Positions 36,959-49,654 of a stretch of DNA of 64,000 bases are shown here, piece after piece (position 1 is the stretch's first letter; each line of letters opens with the position of its first letter). Location: the NCBI RefSeq assembly GCF_032854445.1, contig NC_088305.1:12219606-12283605 (forward strand), given 5' to 3'. The position numbers and the translations under genes were made by a program. Under the pieces are notes generated by a model, which ran no database searches, was not told where the DNA came from, and was given only the letters and a program-made list of their open reading frames with translations. Source of the stretch: Liolophura sinensis (lineage: Eukaryota; Mollusca; Polyplacophora; Chitonida; Chitonidae).

Positions 36959-37807
36959 CGACTCAACTTACATCGGTCACGTGTGATCATTTGCCAATTA
37001 TCACATTGTTGTCACTGCTCTTGATTTGCTTTGTTTTATAGCGTACTGAAAAACAATTAAAGGATATTTCAGCTATAGTTTTTACTAATATTTCTTGCAT
37101 ACTGACGCCACGACTTCAGTTTTGTTTTGTTTTATTTCAAATATTTTGGGACAAGGAGTTTCTTCATCGGCCCTGCAACATCAGGTACGTTGTGCCTTAT
37201 TTTTCCAGACGTATAATTCATATTTATGTATTTATTTCATCGTTGTTGAATGCTAGACCTAATTTTTCTCTTGTACGTTGGCGGGCAGATTTATGGATGA
37301 AGAAAACCGTAAACCACTGACCTTTGGCAAGTTACTGACATACTTTCCCACATTTGACTACAGATAAGCTTGCAATATTGATGGACAACAAGAAGTTTTA
37401 TCAAAAGTCAGAATCCTCGGCCCAAGAGCGGGTTTAAAAGCGCACTTCGTGTATCCTAGTCATTGAAATTAAGGTGCCTCTATCGACTAGACAACGGCCT
37501 GCTCATCTTCTAATTCAGAAATCCGTTTTCCTGAAAAGTCATCAGAATTTCTATGTCAACATTTATAATCATCGTTTTGAACATAAATAAAAATAAATAT
37601 AAATATTATAGCGTAAAAATGTTTCCAAACAAAGTACATTTCATCAAAGAAGAAATAAATTGTTTTAACCCACAAACATACTGCAATTCGTATGATGGCC
37701 TGGAACAAAAAGCAGTAAATTTTTTTTTTGACATTTGGGTCGAGCTTTGTGTTATAACGGGTTGTCAAATGTCGCTGACCTAGTGATTCAACTGTGTAAT
37801 ACATTAA

Positions 37808-38515
37808 AGTGACATGATCGCCCAAAATTTGAATTTTTAACAAATTCTGATTGTGACTTCTTAAAGAAGTTTTAAAGTTCGTTCATAGACTAAATCACTC
37901 ACGTTGAAGTAAAAATATTAACTGAGTATGTAGCTTGTACGAGCAAGGAGAAGTTCTGCCGTTACTGGAATTCATCATAAAGAGGGCGGGCCATTTTGCC
38001 TCATTAATATTCAACCGGAAGGGCCCGAATCATATGCGCAGAGTTTCGGTCAAAACAAACATCTCGAGCGAGGAAGGTGTGTGACAGAAACAGTGTCTTC
38101 GTGCTTCGTCAGACCCTATTCTTTTTTCAGTTTACACGACCTTTCAAAGTGACTGTCAATTACAGCTCTTAACTTGCTTGTCAAGCTGTTGAGCTCTTTT
38201 TAAGCCTCTTTTTGGCCGACCCTGTCACGAACGAGCCGTAAATCCTTCTTTTACGCGTATAATCAGACATGTTTGTTTACATATGAAGTTTGCCTCTGCT
38301 CCATTTCCACTGAATTGACAGCGCCTCATTTAAATATTCTGGCAGACTTTTCAATTTTCAGGTTTTTGGTCATTTTTAAACATTGACTTAACCTACATTA
38401 CCGGGGGTGACATTGACGAAAATCTTGTAACTTTTACTTCTTGAGAAAAATCTCCCATACTCATGTCATTCTGTAATAACGCCAAAATACCTAATATTTA
38501 TGCGACCGTGTCGCT
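37808..38515. mobile_element. TTAA-flanked MITE (piggyBac- or Kolobok-like)
   Basis: A 708 bp segment with short inverted termini, AGTGACATGATCGC at the left and the complement of the right end AGCGACACGGTCGC. It is flanked by TTAA at 37804-37807 and 38516-38519. TTAA duplication is characteristic of piggyBac and Kolobok superfamilies. No transposase is present. It sits in the intron before exon 3 of the transporter pseudogene. Confidence 0.65.
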
Positions 38516-39582
38516 TTAACCCTCAGTAAACGCATTTATATGTGTTCTGGGTTTTAATCGTGCATGGCCGTCCACTAACAGCGTATTTTCACCTCAGTTT
38601 TTTCTTTCATCCCAAGGACGATCACACGAGAGGGATACATCACAATTACTGCGCTTAACACGTGACAATTATCGTACATTACAAAATTCAGGGCCCCTCT
38701 CTTTTGCGTATTTGAGCGCATTTAAGGCTGGTACCTAACAAACCACTTCATGTATTGAGTGCAAATTGCGCAGTTATGAATGGAATCGGTTTTTGGGAAT
38801 TTGACATTGGATTTCGGCCTGAACTGTGACTTGAACACTACGCTTGTTATCCAGGCTGCGATCTTGAACCCTCCGATCACTCGACCGACTCATGCCGAAA
38901 TTTTACTGATTGATGCTGTTCTTAATACTATTTTTGTTACAATTATAAACGAATTTAGCTAATTGTTGATGTGTGTTTTTGTTACAGGAAGTTCGCTTAT
39001 ACTGACGAGAACATTGCTACATGGCTTCCGACCCTTTTTGCAGAACATGCAGCTTTTCTTTGCTATAGGAAGTTTAATCGCTCTGTTTGTAACCAAACCA
39101 TTTTTGAAGAATCGAATGTCAGGCAACGTGAATTCTTCCTTGGCACATTCGAATCGTAATACTTGGAATATATCAGGGAAAGAGGCGACAATGCAGTTTG
39201 TTGGAATAGATGAGCCGCGATACTTCAACTCATTTGGTAACGTTTTAACCCAAGTTAACCAATCAGTGATGTAAAAAACGCCTGAGACTGGAGAATCACC
39301 AATCCAGATGACCTTTTTTTCTATAACGCATGGCCTTTTTTTGCCCTAAAGTTGACGTTTGTATTAAAATGTGCCTTTACAGACCTTTGCATTTTGACCG
39401 GTTCGACAATTCTATTCTATAACGAACTTCGATTCTAAAGGTGCCTTTAGAAATAAAGTACGTAATTATACAAGGGGGAAAATAAAAAGCTGCAATTTTC
39501 CTGATTATCTTGTATATTTGATCCCGACCTTGGAGTGATAGCCTGTCACCTTCAAGAGAATGTGCCGGGCAGATTTAGTTAT

Positions 39583-39832
39583 TAATTTGATTGGTGTTTT
39601 GCGCCGTACTCAGCAACATGTCACTTAGACGACAGCGGCCAACATTACAGTGGGAGGAAACCAGGCAGAGCCTGGTAGAAACCCCAAACTATCCGCAGGT
39701 TACTGGTAGCCCTCCCTCCGCATGGCCGAAGAGGGAAGCTAGCACGAGCTGTCTTGAACTCACAAGGACCGCATTGGTAAAAGGCTCCTCGCTGGCACGC
39801 TAACCACCTCGGCCACGGAGCTCCCTGCTGGA
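39583..39832 (-). repeat. SINE family A, near full length
   Basis: TTGGTGTTTTGCGCCGTACT, 'CAGTGGGAGGAAACCAGGCA', 'CGAAGAGGGAAGC', 'CTTGAACTCACAAGGACCGC', 'CTCGGCCACGGAGCTCCCT'. The AAAT tail is reduced. Confidence 0.87.
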
Positions 39833-39974
39833 GTAGATGCTTACAGCGCTATCTCCTTGCGACTAAATGTATCAGAACCCGGATGTTGCGTGTGGGAATA
39901 TAGATTTCGCTGTTTGGGCTGGGGCATTTAGACAACAGCTTTGTCAATTACCTTAAGAATATAGTTAAAGATGT

Positions 39975-40175
39975 ACAGTATAGAGGTTAAAGCCAGAGCT
40001 ACAACAACTGTGTGATAGTTGGGAAATGATCACACGTAACCGACTAACGGCCTTTGTCAGTTTCCCTCAATAGGGGTTTCATTCTAACTGTTCATGTAAA
40101 TGCATAAATAGTAGCAATGTATACTCCCATCTAGCACCATGACTTCAGTAGAATTAGGTATAAATTCATGCAGAG
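39975..40175. repeat. Dispersed repeat family D, copy 2
   Basis: AAAGCCAGAGCTACAACAAC, 'CACACGTAACCGACTAACGG', 'CATTCTAACTGTTCATGT', 'CACCATGACTTCAGTAGAAT'. Downstream of the transporter pseudogene. Confidence 0.63.
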
Positions 40176-40224
40176 ATGTTAAGTGCAACTTTTAGACGTC
40201 ATTGGACTATTAGTTGGTTAACCA

Positions 40225-40292
40225 TCTAAGCCGACTATTTACTTCGGACATTAGGGGGACATCTAAGCCGACTGTTTACTTCGGACATTCTG
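40225..40292. repeat. 35-bp direct repeat, two copies
   Basis: CATCTAAGCCGACTATTTAC then TTCGGACATT, repeated at once with one change. Confidence 0.8.
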
Positions 40293-40316
40293 GTGCTCCC
40301 CTTCCATAAACCTGAC

Positions 40317-40349
40317 CACCGTTATGTAATACTCTATTACATAACGGTG
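40317..40349. repeat. Perfect 15-bp-arm palindrome, 3-base loop
   Basis: CACCGTTATGTAATA, loop CTC, TATTACATAACGGTG: exact complement across both arms. A further copy of TTATGTAATAGGGTATTACA follows, so the element is partly reiterated. Confidence 0.85.
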
Positions 40350-40374
40350 TTATGTAATAGGGTATTACACCCTA

Positions 40375-41095
40375 ATAAAATTAATAGAGGCCTATGTTTG
40401 TTTGTGTCCTGGCCCTAATGCCCTTCAAGGCGCATGCGGGTTTGACCTTGCTAGCCTTTGACATGATAAAAGTCCCCAGAGGTCAGACAGGTCTCGTCCG
40501 TTTTGGTTTAAATTCGAGGCTTGCTAGAAATGTGACTGCGCGCTTCAAAGTCTTTTTTCTATGATAAATGGGTTTCCAGTAGCACAAGGATTAAACTGGC
40601 GCAGAGCCAACAATTTATTATATAGCTTTTTAGAAAGCTGCAAATTGTAGCTGCTTAAAATTTGGCAGTAAAATTCTCTTAGGTTACTGAAGTTTGTTCA
40701 CCTAGGACACTTCGTTTGGCGGCCACATTGGATTTAGAGCAAACCATTTAAACATTTTCTTTTAAATTTTTAAAATTTGAAAGATACATTAAAACCCATT
40801 AAAACTTTTTTAAGCTCGCTAATGGTCGAACTTATTACGTGATCAAAAGTTTGCCATTTTGGGAAAATTTTGATGCATTTCCAGTCAGTGATTCTTTTTT
40901 GAAGAAATCTTTTAAACACTGGTTTTACTTGTATAATTTCAACTGGCTGTAAATCCCAAACTATGAGAACTAAAAATGTGTAATTTGCAATAAACGTTTG
41001 CCCCGATTTTAATGAGTTGTTTAATTGTCTTGTTACCTTTCCATGATTTCCCAAAGGAGATGCATTGTTTGTTACTGAATGACTGTTACAAACAT
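40375..41095. other. Unassigned intergenic stretch
   Basis: No gene recognised. Poly-T and AT-rich segments near 40755. Confidence 0.45.
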
Positions 41096-41097
41096 TG

Positions 41098-41172
41098 CCA
41101 TGCCGGCTGCAGTCGTATAAGCGAAATATTCTTGAGTTTGGCGTAAAACACCGATCACATGAATAAATAAAT
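41098..41172 (+). repeat. SINE family A 3' end
   Basis: GCAGTCGTATAAGCGAAATA, 'TTCTTGAGTTTGGCGTAAAA', 'AATAAATAAAT' tail. Confidence 0.82.
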
Positions 41173-41384
41173 TTCCATGCCATGCTCTGTGATGAAAACA
41201 GCCGTGAAGACTGTCTGGATGCCGTAAAAGTGTAGTGTGTTCTAGTTTGCATTTTTTGTCCCCTATTACTGCAAAGGTGACGACAAAGTCTTGTGAATTT
41301 AGCAACTGACCTCGACTATTCTCCTCTTTTTGTCTGTCCTGGTTTTAGTAATTTTAAGTTCAGGACTAACATACATACTCACCG

Positions 41385-41733
41385 GCGTCCACTTCGGGAC
41401 CGGTAGATCCGGGATCAATCCTTGATCGAGTCACACCTAAGACTTTAAAAGAGGAAGTTGTAACTTCCTGGCTTGGCGTTCAGCATGAAGGGGATAGTGC
41501 AACGACTGGTTGACCCGTATCAGTATAATGGCTCGGGCGGGGCGGCTTACTTGCCTTCGGTAAGTCGTCTCAGTGAAGCAGCACTAAATAAAAGAGCGGT
41601 GGAAATCCGTCCTGCTACAAGGAGGCACATTACACGTACATGCACCCTAATGATTCCTTCGTCGTCATATGACTGAAAAATTGTTGAGTACGACGTTAAA
41701 CCCCAAGCACTCACTCACTCACTCCATCGTCCA
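41385..41733 (+). repeat. Dispersed repeat family B, longest copy
   Basis: Begins near 'CACTTCGGGACCGGTAGATC', continues through 'GAGGAAGTTGTAACTTCCTG' (a small hairpin), 'CAGCATGAAGGGGATAGTGC', 'CAGTGAAGCAGCACTAAATA', 'TTCGTCGTCATATGACTGAA' and 'GAGTACGACGTTAAACCCCA', and ends in (CACT)n. The 67-codon frame inside is not a gene. Confidence 0.85.
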
Positions 41734-41734
41734 C

Positions 41735-43170
41735 CGTATTGACAAATTTTTTTCTTCCCTTTTTACCGGCCTCCCCCAACCACAAAACTGTCATCGTACA
41801 CGTCATCGTCATAAGTGAAAAAACTGTTGAGTATATTGCTAAACAACAATGAAATAAATAAAAAGATAATTTCAGAATAAACAAGTACACGAGAAAAGAG
41901 ATACAGTTCAATTATAAGGAAATGATGAAACTTTAAGGGAGAAAAAAAAAATGAAAATGATGCCAAAATCAGATTAAAGTGCATGAAAAATTATGTGCAA
42001 GTATGGTCTTTTGTATTTGTCCTTTTAGAAGGAAACAGTAGTTGAATATATTTTTGTATGGCGGGTAGTTGAGACCACCTCTTTGTATATATCGTCTTTG
42101 CATAATAATGTACTAATTAAGGGTGTGGCGCATGGTTAATATATTTTTTTTAATGTATATTTGTTCTTCATGTATCCAAACACTTTCAATTAATCTGAAT
42201 TGTGATTAAATACTTTTAAAGTATAAATCTGATCAAAACCCAGATAGAACACTTTTGTTAGCCGAAAAAGCCAATTTCTAGTGCAAATATATTTAGTACA
42301 CATGTGTTACATCCTCATTAATAAAACATTACGACGCAAAGACAATATATACCAACGTCTGGTCCCAAATACCCACCATGAAAAAATTGTTTTCCCTCTA
42401 AAGAAAAATGGAAAAAATATAGAAGACCACAACTACAACTAACTATTTGCACTCTTTCATCTGAACTTTATGTAATTTTAATGTTTTCTCCACCTTTAAG
42501 TAATGCCAACAACATTCTTGTCTGACGGTTGGTATGGTGCTTATGTATTCTATGGCAATTGTGTAGGATAATATATAGGATATTATATCTTAATAAGACA
42601 CACGGCGTTGTCCTGCTATGCCCTCTTGTCTTTGCTTCCTACCATGTATTTAAATGGGCGATTCTTAGCTGACGTATTCACTTATCCCAACACTGACACT
42701 TGCACCAGGCAAATCTTAGTGTGCGTGCTGAGCATTGAGATGGAAATATTAGAAGTCAGCGGCGGTGTCTGTTGTCGTCAGGCCGTGTTAGTAAAGCCTA
42801 ACATTGCAAAGGTACAAATCCCTAATTCAGTATCACATGAGGGGTTAAGGACCATTGTGCCCCCGACCGTGACAACAAATAATGTACTTGTCAGGGTGTG
42901 CTTCTACACCATATATAGATTGTTAACCCATACTCGTCTTAATCAACGCAATTTAACTTGAGTGGATGTGCACCAGTTTCAACAAATGGACGTTTTCTTC
43001 GACGTGTTAATAAGAAAGGTATGACTTATTTATGCCCCTCTGATACACAGCATACCGTTCATTACATGTAAACTACTGGAATTGTTCTACCAGTGGAAAG
43101 AATCAGTGGTCAAAATTGTATGGATGTGATAAATGCATTTAACAGTTTCATTTGGATTACAATTCTGGAC
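41735..43170. other. Unassigned stretch
   Basis: 41790-41860 holds a further decayed 3' end of family B ('TCATCGTCATAAGTGAAAAA', 'CTGTTGAGTATATTGCTAAA'). 42325-42435 resembles 20490-20620. Small frames (for example 42608-42961) have no recognisable product. Confidence 0.45.
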
Positions 43171-43367
43171 TGAAACCGGATATCGCTGCTCTCTTGTGTG
43201 TTACCGGCTATATTTCCTACTTGTATAATTTCTTACATACCTGTCTTTTGGAGCTAGTGTTAAACGTTGCTTTGGAAATTGATCTTGCGATTATCGGCTT
43301 GGAACGCACTTTACGGACTACGAATGGTAGACGAATGTCGGACATGACGCTTATATTGGAATATATA
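43171..43367 (+). repeat. ~197-bp block shared with the Polinton region
   Basis: Runs from TGAAACCGGATATCGCTGCT through 'TCTTGTGTGTTACCGGC', 'GTATAATTTCTTACATACCT', 'AGTGTTAAACGTTGC' and 'TTTACGGACTACGAATGGTA' to 'GACGCTTATATTGGAATATA'. The same block, in the same orientation, is at 59323-59518, between two Polinton genes. A 127-codon frame overlaps it here but is broken by indels in the other copy, so I do not call a gene. Confidence 0.85.
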
Positions 43368-43379
43368 AACACTCGATCC

Positions 43380-45435
43380 TATAATACAGATGACGTCGTT
43401 AGCCAAGTGTTACCTGACCGTGAAACAGTATACTTAATCGGATTCAGGCTTGGTGAACAACACTGCCTTAATTTTTCATGTTCGGCCATTTTTTCCCAAA
43501 TCTCTTTCGTGGTAAGAATATGTAAATTGAACTAATTGCATTTACGCAAGGCATTATTAGCGGTCGTGTCCAGCGACGTTAAAACTTTCGAATATTAGAC
43601 AGCCAATTGCATTTATCTCACTTACGTATGATATACGATTGCTTTTCATTGATTTATTGGTTTGAATAGTTCAGTTATATGACAGCTCTCATGTCTTTGG
43701 ATGTATAGAGGACATGTTTTGGATCGAAAACATCATTCTAATTTTATATTCAACCATATTCGACGCGTTTTGTTTTGTTTTACATCAAGATTTGAACGAT
43801 AAATTTGTGTTAAGTCTAATCCAATCCTTTTTTCATGTCAGCCTAGTTCAAAATGCACGAGTAGATTCTCTACCGGTATACAATTCCTGTATATATGCAC
43901 AGTATTTTGCTGTAAAAAAGATAAAAGTACTGTAAATACTATACAAAGACAAATTGAGAACCTACTGCAGGTTTCATTACCAATATGACATCGAATTACA
44001 TACATTCATTTCATCTGTAACTTTTATATCTTATCGATGTTTCTATGATTGGCATCTTTACAGCACCTTTGCTGCGAAAAAAAAAAAACGATCACATGCA
44101 GCCATGCTGTAAGTTTACGTAACTACGCAAACAGCTGTAAATTTTGTCAGAAAGTAGGCATCATCCTGCCATTAGACATGGTGTAGAAATTAAAAAGAGT
44201 ACACTCACCTTTCGAAATGTCACAATTTTCGTGCAACTGGACAAGAAGTACTGGAATTCGAAACAATCGAATGACGGGAGACGGAGTTAACAAGAGTATT
44301 AAAAGATCGACTAACAAAAGACAAGTGACCAAAACAGGCGCCAAGACTACAAAACGATGAGACCGGGCTAAATAGCGCCACAGGTAATAAATTTTCCACT
44401 ATTGTAGAACAGCTTCTAAATCGTGCAGTACACTTGTTTATTTATATTAGCAAAGTTTTAACAAAAAAAACCTTGCGATATATGACGTTAATATTGAGGA
44501 ATGGACATTCAGTGCGGATATTATACACCGACTGGCGTTTTCTGACCGACGTTGAGCCACTGACGGCTGCCGTTTCCGACCATGCTGCCCATCACCACCA
44601 CAATGCCGATGATGGACCGCTAGAATATGCTGTGTTGGTAGCCTCAATATATGCAAACATTATCTGTGTTACTATCTGCATATCGAGAACGGTAGGAAAG
44701 AACGGCGAATGTAGGTCAAATAACGGTAACTGTATGACAGGTAAGTTAACATGGAAGGTAAGGCTTATTTTCCACTTAAGACTATCATCCTAACGACTCC
44801 GGCTCAATCTGTGTTAATCTTAAAGGAGTCTTGGGTGGCCCACGCTAGCTCAGATGCTCGCGTCATTGAAGCTGTTTAAGTGGGAAAAGTATCAAGAGTA
44901 GCCCTATATTCAAGCTGGCTTGTGGAAATTTACTTTTTTGGAAGTGCAGAATCTACTTGCTCAACTCCACGAAGGTCAGGTGTAGAAGAAAGACGACATA
45001 GAGCACACCTGGTTATTTCCCTTGATATAGTTAACGTGAGTGATGCGTGGTATCCTTAAACTTGTTGATTATACCGACAAGCCACTGAGACCATTAAGGT
45101 ATGTTTCTGTTACTTAGCCTTATTTCAGTGCGAAAGCGACACGGAAGTATACACAAAAGATTTGGTGTGTGTTTTTCTTAACTGTTTTAACATTTGTTAA
45201 GAAATACGCTGCGCTTATATCGTATGCATTTTTCGTTTGATACAAATAACATATTTTATAAATAGGTTTTATGTTATGGAATATGCCGGTAAAAACAAAT
45301 CAAGTAAATAAATAAATAACAAATCATTAATTGGCGTTATATATTGTAGTAGTCAACCCATAGCAGTATTAAAACGTGGTGAAACTACCCAATATTATTA
45401 AGACTTATCGCATAGATAGAAAAAAACGGGGTGGG
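43380..45435. other. Unassigned stretch upstream of the transporter gene
   Basis: No exon recognised. Frames at 43714-43935 and 44434-44793 are unassigned. A 5' untranslated exon or the promoter of the downstream transporter may lie here, but no signal is decisive. Confidence 0.4.
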
Positions 45436-45439
45436 GGAT

Positions 45440-45495
45440 TGTTAGTCCAGCTAGCACCATGGCTTAAGCGGCATTAGGTAAAAAAATGCAGTGAT
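45440..45495. repeat. Dispersed repeat family D, short copy 3
   Basis: CTAGCACCATGGCTTAAGCG plus 'GCATTAGGTAAAAAAATGCA', as at 36038-36075 and 40130-40160. Confidence 0.6.
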
Positions 45496-45871
45496 ATTAA
45501 TTGCAGTGTATTGCAGCGTATAAATCTTTTGCAATTTTCCACATGTCTAGAATTAATCAAAGTGCTAAGTCACATTTAACATACAAGACATTAAAACAGC
45601 GCAAAGGAGGGGGAAGGGTGAACCACGAATTAGATGTTCATTATTTAAGATATATTTCGATCGTAATACCAACGGCAATATCCCACCACACTTCACCTTG
45701 ACATACATGTTCACAGTCATCTCATAACTTTTGGCTAAATTCATTATTCTCTAACAATTGCTCTGCTTTAACCTAATTTGTTTTACTTTTGCTTTCCTGT
45801 TTTAGATTCAGTTGTCATTTGATATAAGGCCCGAAGCATCTTCTCATCTGAGGATACAGATATTTCCAGAT

Positions 45872-48800
45872 ATGCGAAACGACCAACAATTCCACATGGA
45901 GGCTGACAGTGATGAAACGAACAGGGACCCTGATATGATGAAGAAAGTCATGCAGACGATACTGGTCACTTCAACCTTGTTTATATTTGTAAGTCCAGCA
46001 CTGAATACCGAAGAAAATCGCCGAGCGCCTACCATTGAAATAACCATTATAAGGGAGCCTACTTACATCAGTACATCGAACTGCAGACGCTATACTGGAG
46101 ACGTTTTGCAAAAACTTTCATATTCGTTATTCAAATCAAATTTTCTTTTTTTACCAATGATAATCTTTCAGTAAATATCAGACTTGCACGAGCGCATTGC
46201 TGAGTATCTCCCACGCTGGCGCTCAAACCGCTCGGCGTCGGAGGCCTCTATTTTTGTTTGTATGCTAGTAAATGTTCTTACCATAAGGAGAAATCTGCTG
46301 TGCTGGCGTAGTGGTTAATTTCTATCTGATGTCTTTATTACGAATGAAGTAACACAAAACCGCACGAAAATCCGAATGACTTTAACTGAAAGAAAGAAAA
46401 ATCATACCGTAACGGGTAAACCTCAGGCTTATGACATGGACAGCTGACCGAAAATTTAGTTTACGTATGTAGTTTTTTAAAGGCAGTTACACTCAGTTAA
46501 ATTGTAAAAAAAATTTATGAATCGGTGGAATAGGTCTGATTACCTATGAGTACATATAGTTTTACAAAAATTACTCACTATGTAAAAAAAGAAAAAAGGT
46601 GATATGACGTCAGATCTCCCTGCCATTGGTTCTATGTCCACAAAAACCATCTTAGAACTTGAATATTTGGGTGCAATAAAATTTAGTGGAAAACAATGTA
46701 AAAAAGTAACAACATTTTTAGAGACAATTTGCAATGCCATTCCTCTTGATGTTCACTTAATTTTTTGTCGTTTTTATGGTCTTATCCTTTTACAATTTTT
46801 CTTGCTTCGTTTTTTTGTCAGGGGATAATGCGATGTCAGGAAGGAGTTATCTTCCTTGACCTGGTGTTTATCACAGGCTCTGACGTCACTTCCGGATCTT
46901 CCATGTTTACCGCCACTGCTCTGGGCCTTGTTATTGGTATTCTTCTGGTCTGCCCACTTTTTGACAAGTTCAACAACGACATTGTGTTCTGCGCATGCTT
47001 AGTCGGTTCCGGCGTGATCACTCTTGTAATGCCTTTATGTAAATCGCTGCTCGTCATAACTATCATGTTTGGAGCGAGAAGTTTTTTTATTGGCCCGGCA
47101 ACTTCAGGTACCGTAAACTTTTGTTCTCTTTTTGGCCTTTTTCGTTCAAATTTCTTTTCAAATCTTTCAAAGTCGAATTTTCTTAGTCAGGTACACATGT
47201 ATGCCATGATGTTTGCACCCCATTTAATTAGTAAAATTTCACCTGATCGAAGATACATTGAGTTTTAAAAACACCGTCAGCTAAAAAGACATTTTGTACA
47301 AACCGGAATACACTGTAGGCCTACATCGTCCTTTCACTCCATTTGTCACTTGTATAAAACTTCATAACTGTTTTTTGCTATTCAAAAGTTCAGCTGACAA
47401 CAACACGTCCCGGGTAATGTGATGTTTCATATTGCATTTAACTTGTTCAGCGTTAAAATCTAAAGGGCTGGGTCGAACAGGGATTAGAACATTGTGGTCA
47501 CGTGACAGAGCATTGTCAGAATTTTCACGAGGAAGAAATGGTTAAACCTTGGTGCAAAGTGGAGAAGTATTGCTTAAAACAAGATTCAGTAGACCTTTCC
47601 CGTGCACTCGCTGTTCGCGGGTTTTTGATGACAATGAGCGGTGGTCCAGCCATAAAAGTTGCTTGCCTTTCAGTTGGTAATTCACACTAGGTGGGGGTTC
47701 AAACCCGGCTTTGGGGAGGGAATTCTACCATTTCCCTCAATAACCACCGTTGTTAATATGGTCACTAATATTATTATATTCATTATGATAATAATAATCA
47801 TCGTTAATATTTTCGTAAACCTAATGGTATAAACCTAAGCAAAAATATCATTATTTCAGGTGGCTCTGTGCTGCTGACGAGAGCATGGTTACAGAAGGCC
47901 GGTCCGTTCATACAAAACATGCTATTATTTTTCTCATTTGGCGGTCTAATCGCTCCTTTTATAGCCGAACCATTTTTGATGGAACGACTGACTGACAATG
48001 TGAACATTTCATTCATATCTATGAACGGAAGTACATGGAATATGACGGAGCGAAACTTTTCCGTGTCAGTCGACGAAAGCAATGAATCACCGGTTTACGT
48101 AACGTTTCTTATAACCGGTGGACTTCTCGTAATTGTGGCGGTCGGGTTTGTGCTAAAAATTTGTCTTTTCAGTTCTAAAGAATTCTACTGGACCCACAAA
48201 AATGGAAAGAGTACTATCAGTGATTCCACACGATTAGATCGTCTCGCTTCATTTTCTCTCAAGGCCAAAATTGTTTGTTACACGTTATTGGGAGTACATA
48301 CAGTTTCATACGGCTGCGTTGCTCAAGTAAGTGTAGCGTTTCTGATGACCTTCGTCGTTGAGTACTTGGGCATGAGTAAAAAATCCGGATCTTTGATTAA
48401 CACAGTTTTCTGGACTGGACAAGTGTTGGGGCGATTATTGGGCATTTTCCTTATTGAACTTTTGAAACCTCGAACTCTGCTCACCGTAGATATAATGGGA
48501 TTAGTCTTTATGTTTGGGACCATGCTGCTGGCTAATGGCCTCTCCTGGAGTCCTGTCGTATGGTGGGTTCTTATAGGATGTTCTGGAGTGTTCTTTGGCT
48601 CGGTGAACGCAACAACCATATCCTGGCTTGATACAACCTTGACACCCGTCACCGGCAAGCTCATGACATTTGTGTTTGTTAACGCCATGGTTGGGATGTT
48701 CACTCACATGTCGTTGTTGGGATATTTGTTTGATCATTTCACAGCTATGTGGTTCGTATATCTGTTGCTCATGTACTCAGTTCTCCTTCTGCTAACATTC

Positions 48801-48983
48801 ATTGGGCTTGTCGTCGCGGCGAAGTGCTTCACACGCTTGTATTGTCCAATGAAAAGTGACCAAGCCATGGCCACAAAGAGTATCGCATGTACTTTAGACA
48901 ATAAATCAGCATCACTTTTGTCAGTAGAACAAGACAATCTTCTGGAGAAAAATGATGCAAACCTGTCAAGACCTTCTAACTAG
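45872..48983 (+). CDS. MFSD4/NaGLT1-like major facilitator transporter, 3 coding exons
   Basis: Exons: 45872-45988 (donor GTAAGT), 46822-47107 (acceptor TTTTTTGTCAG, donor GTACCG), 47860-48983 (acceptor TTATTTCAG, stop TAG at 48981-48983). Phases join as 0 and 1, giving about 508 residues; the human MFSD4A protein is of similar length. Exon 1 carries the N-terminal tail and start of helix 1 (KKVMQTILVTSTLFIF). Exon 2 holds IFLDLVFITGSDVT and ends FFIGPATSG. Exon 3 has LFFSFGGLIAPFIAEPFL, matching the family's 'FF.GFGALLSPLIADPFL', then a loop with N-glycosylation sites and further hydrophobic helices. The family are plasma-membrane sugar transporters (NaGLT1 is Na+/glucose); the substrate here is inferred only. 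The frame is open upstream to an acceptor at 45804-45805, so an earlier start or a 5' exon is possible. No internal stop or frameshift was seen. A decayed sister copy lies 7-14 kb upstream. Confidence 0.85.
46205..46820. other. Intron 1 of the MFSD4-like gene
   Basis: The full intron is 45989-46821. It is AT-rich, and the part given here shows no repeat I recognise. Confidence 0.7.
47108..47859. other. Intron 2 of the MFSD4-like gene
   Basis: GT at 47108-47109, AG at 47858-47859. Contains a short segment near 47695-47745 (CAAACCCGGCTTTGGGGAGG, 'ATTTCCCTC') resembling inverted sequence near 49985-50040, so probably a small dispersed-repeat piece. Confidence 0.7.
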
Positions 48984-49091
48984 TACCCAAGGATTCCAGC
49001 TCGTCATACTGAAGTGAAAGAAAGTGGAATCCTGAGTGAAACTTTATATAGCCAACTTCAAGGTTACTTCAGCGCCAAGACGATGTTACAG

Positions 49092-49097
49092 AATAAA
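49092..49097 (+). terminator. Poly(A) signal of the MFSD4-like gene
   Basis: AATAAA about 110 bases after the stop codon; the only canonical hexamer close downstream. Confidence 0.6.
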
Positions 49098-49109
49098 TTA
49101 TAAGAATAT

Positions 49110-49650
49110 TGTCACGGACAGTTTCATTGTTGCACTCTGGAGAAATGTTGCCCTTTTGGTACATCCTGACCACGCACTTTAATTCCCAGCTCGTAATATA
49201 ACACGTCATCCCTGAATCTGAATATTAAACGATAAGAATCAGCGATGGATACATTCTTTACTATATAAATAATGGTCTAAATCAGACAACTGGTAAAATG
49301 GGTTTTTTTATTGATACACTGCTGCATCACAATTCTGTCCTTACGCATCTGTTATGATACTTCCGATACTATGATTTTGTTATCACCATTCAGTCATTAC
49401 ACTAATGTATTCCAGTCTGCATTTCTGTCATCACACTTCTGTTATTATGCTCATTTTCGAAACTACTTTTCCGACAATTCACTATTGTTATTAAACGTGT
49501 GTTATTACACGGTTGTGTCCACGAATTGTATCCTAAGTTAGTCTGGTCAAATTGTGTCAGTAAGTATTAAGTAGCGTATTGCATAGTAAAGTTAAACCAA
49601 CCAAAAAAGTAATCCTGTATTGGTTACGACTTTTCGTGGTGGATTCTAAC
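49110..49650. other. Unassigned intergenic stretch
   Basis: Pyrimidine-biased segment 49310-49510 with recurring CATCACA/TTCTGTCAT words. No gene. Confidence 0.45.
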
Positions 49651-49654
49651 TATG

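Noticed and set aside
43152-43535. 127-codon frame as a gene
   Set aside because: Overlaps the block shared with 59323-59518, where indels break the same frame, so coding constraint is absent.
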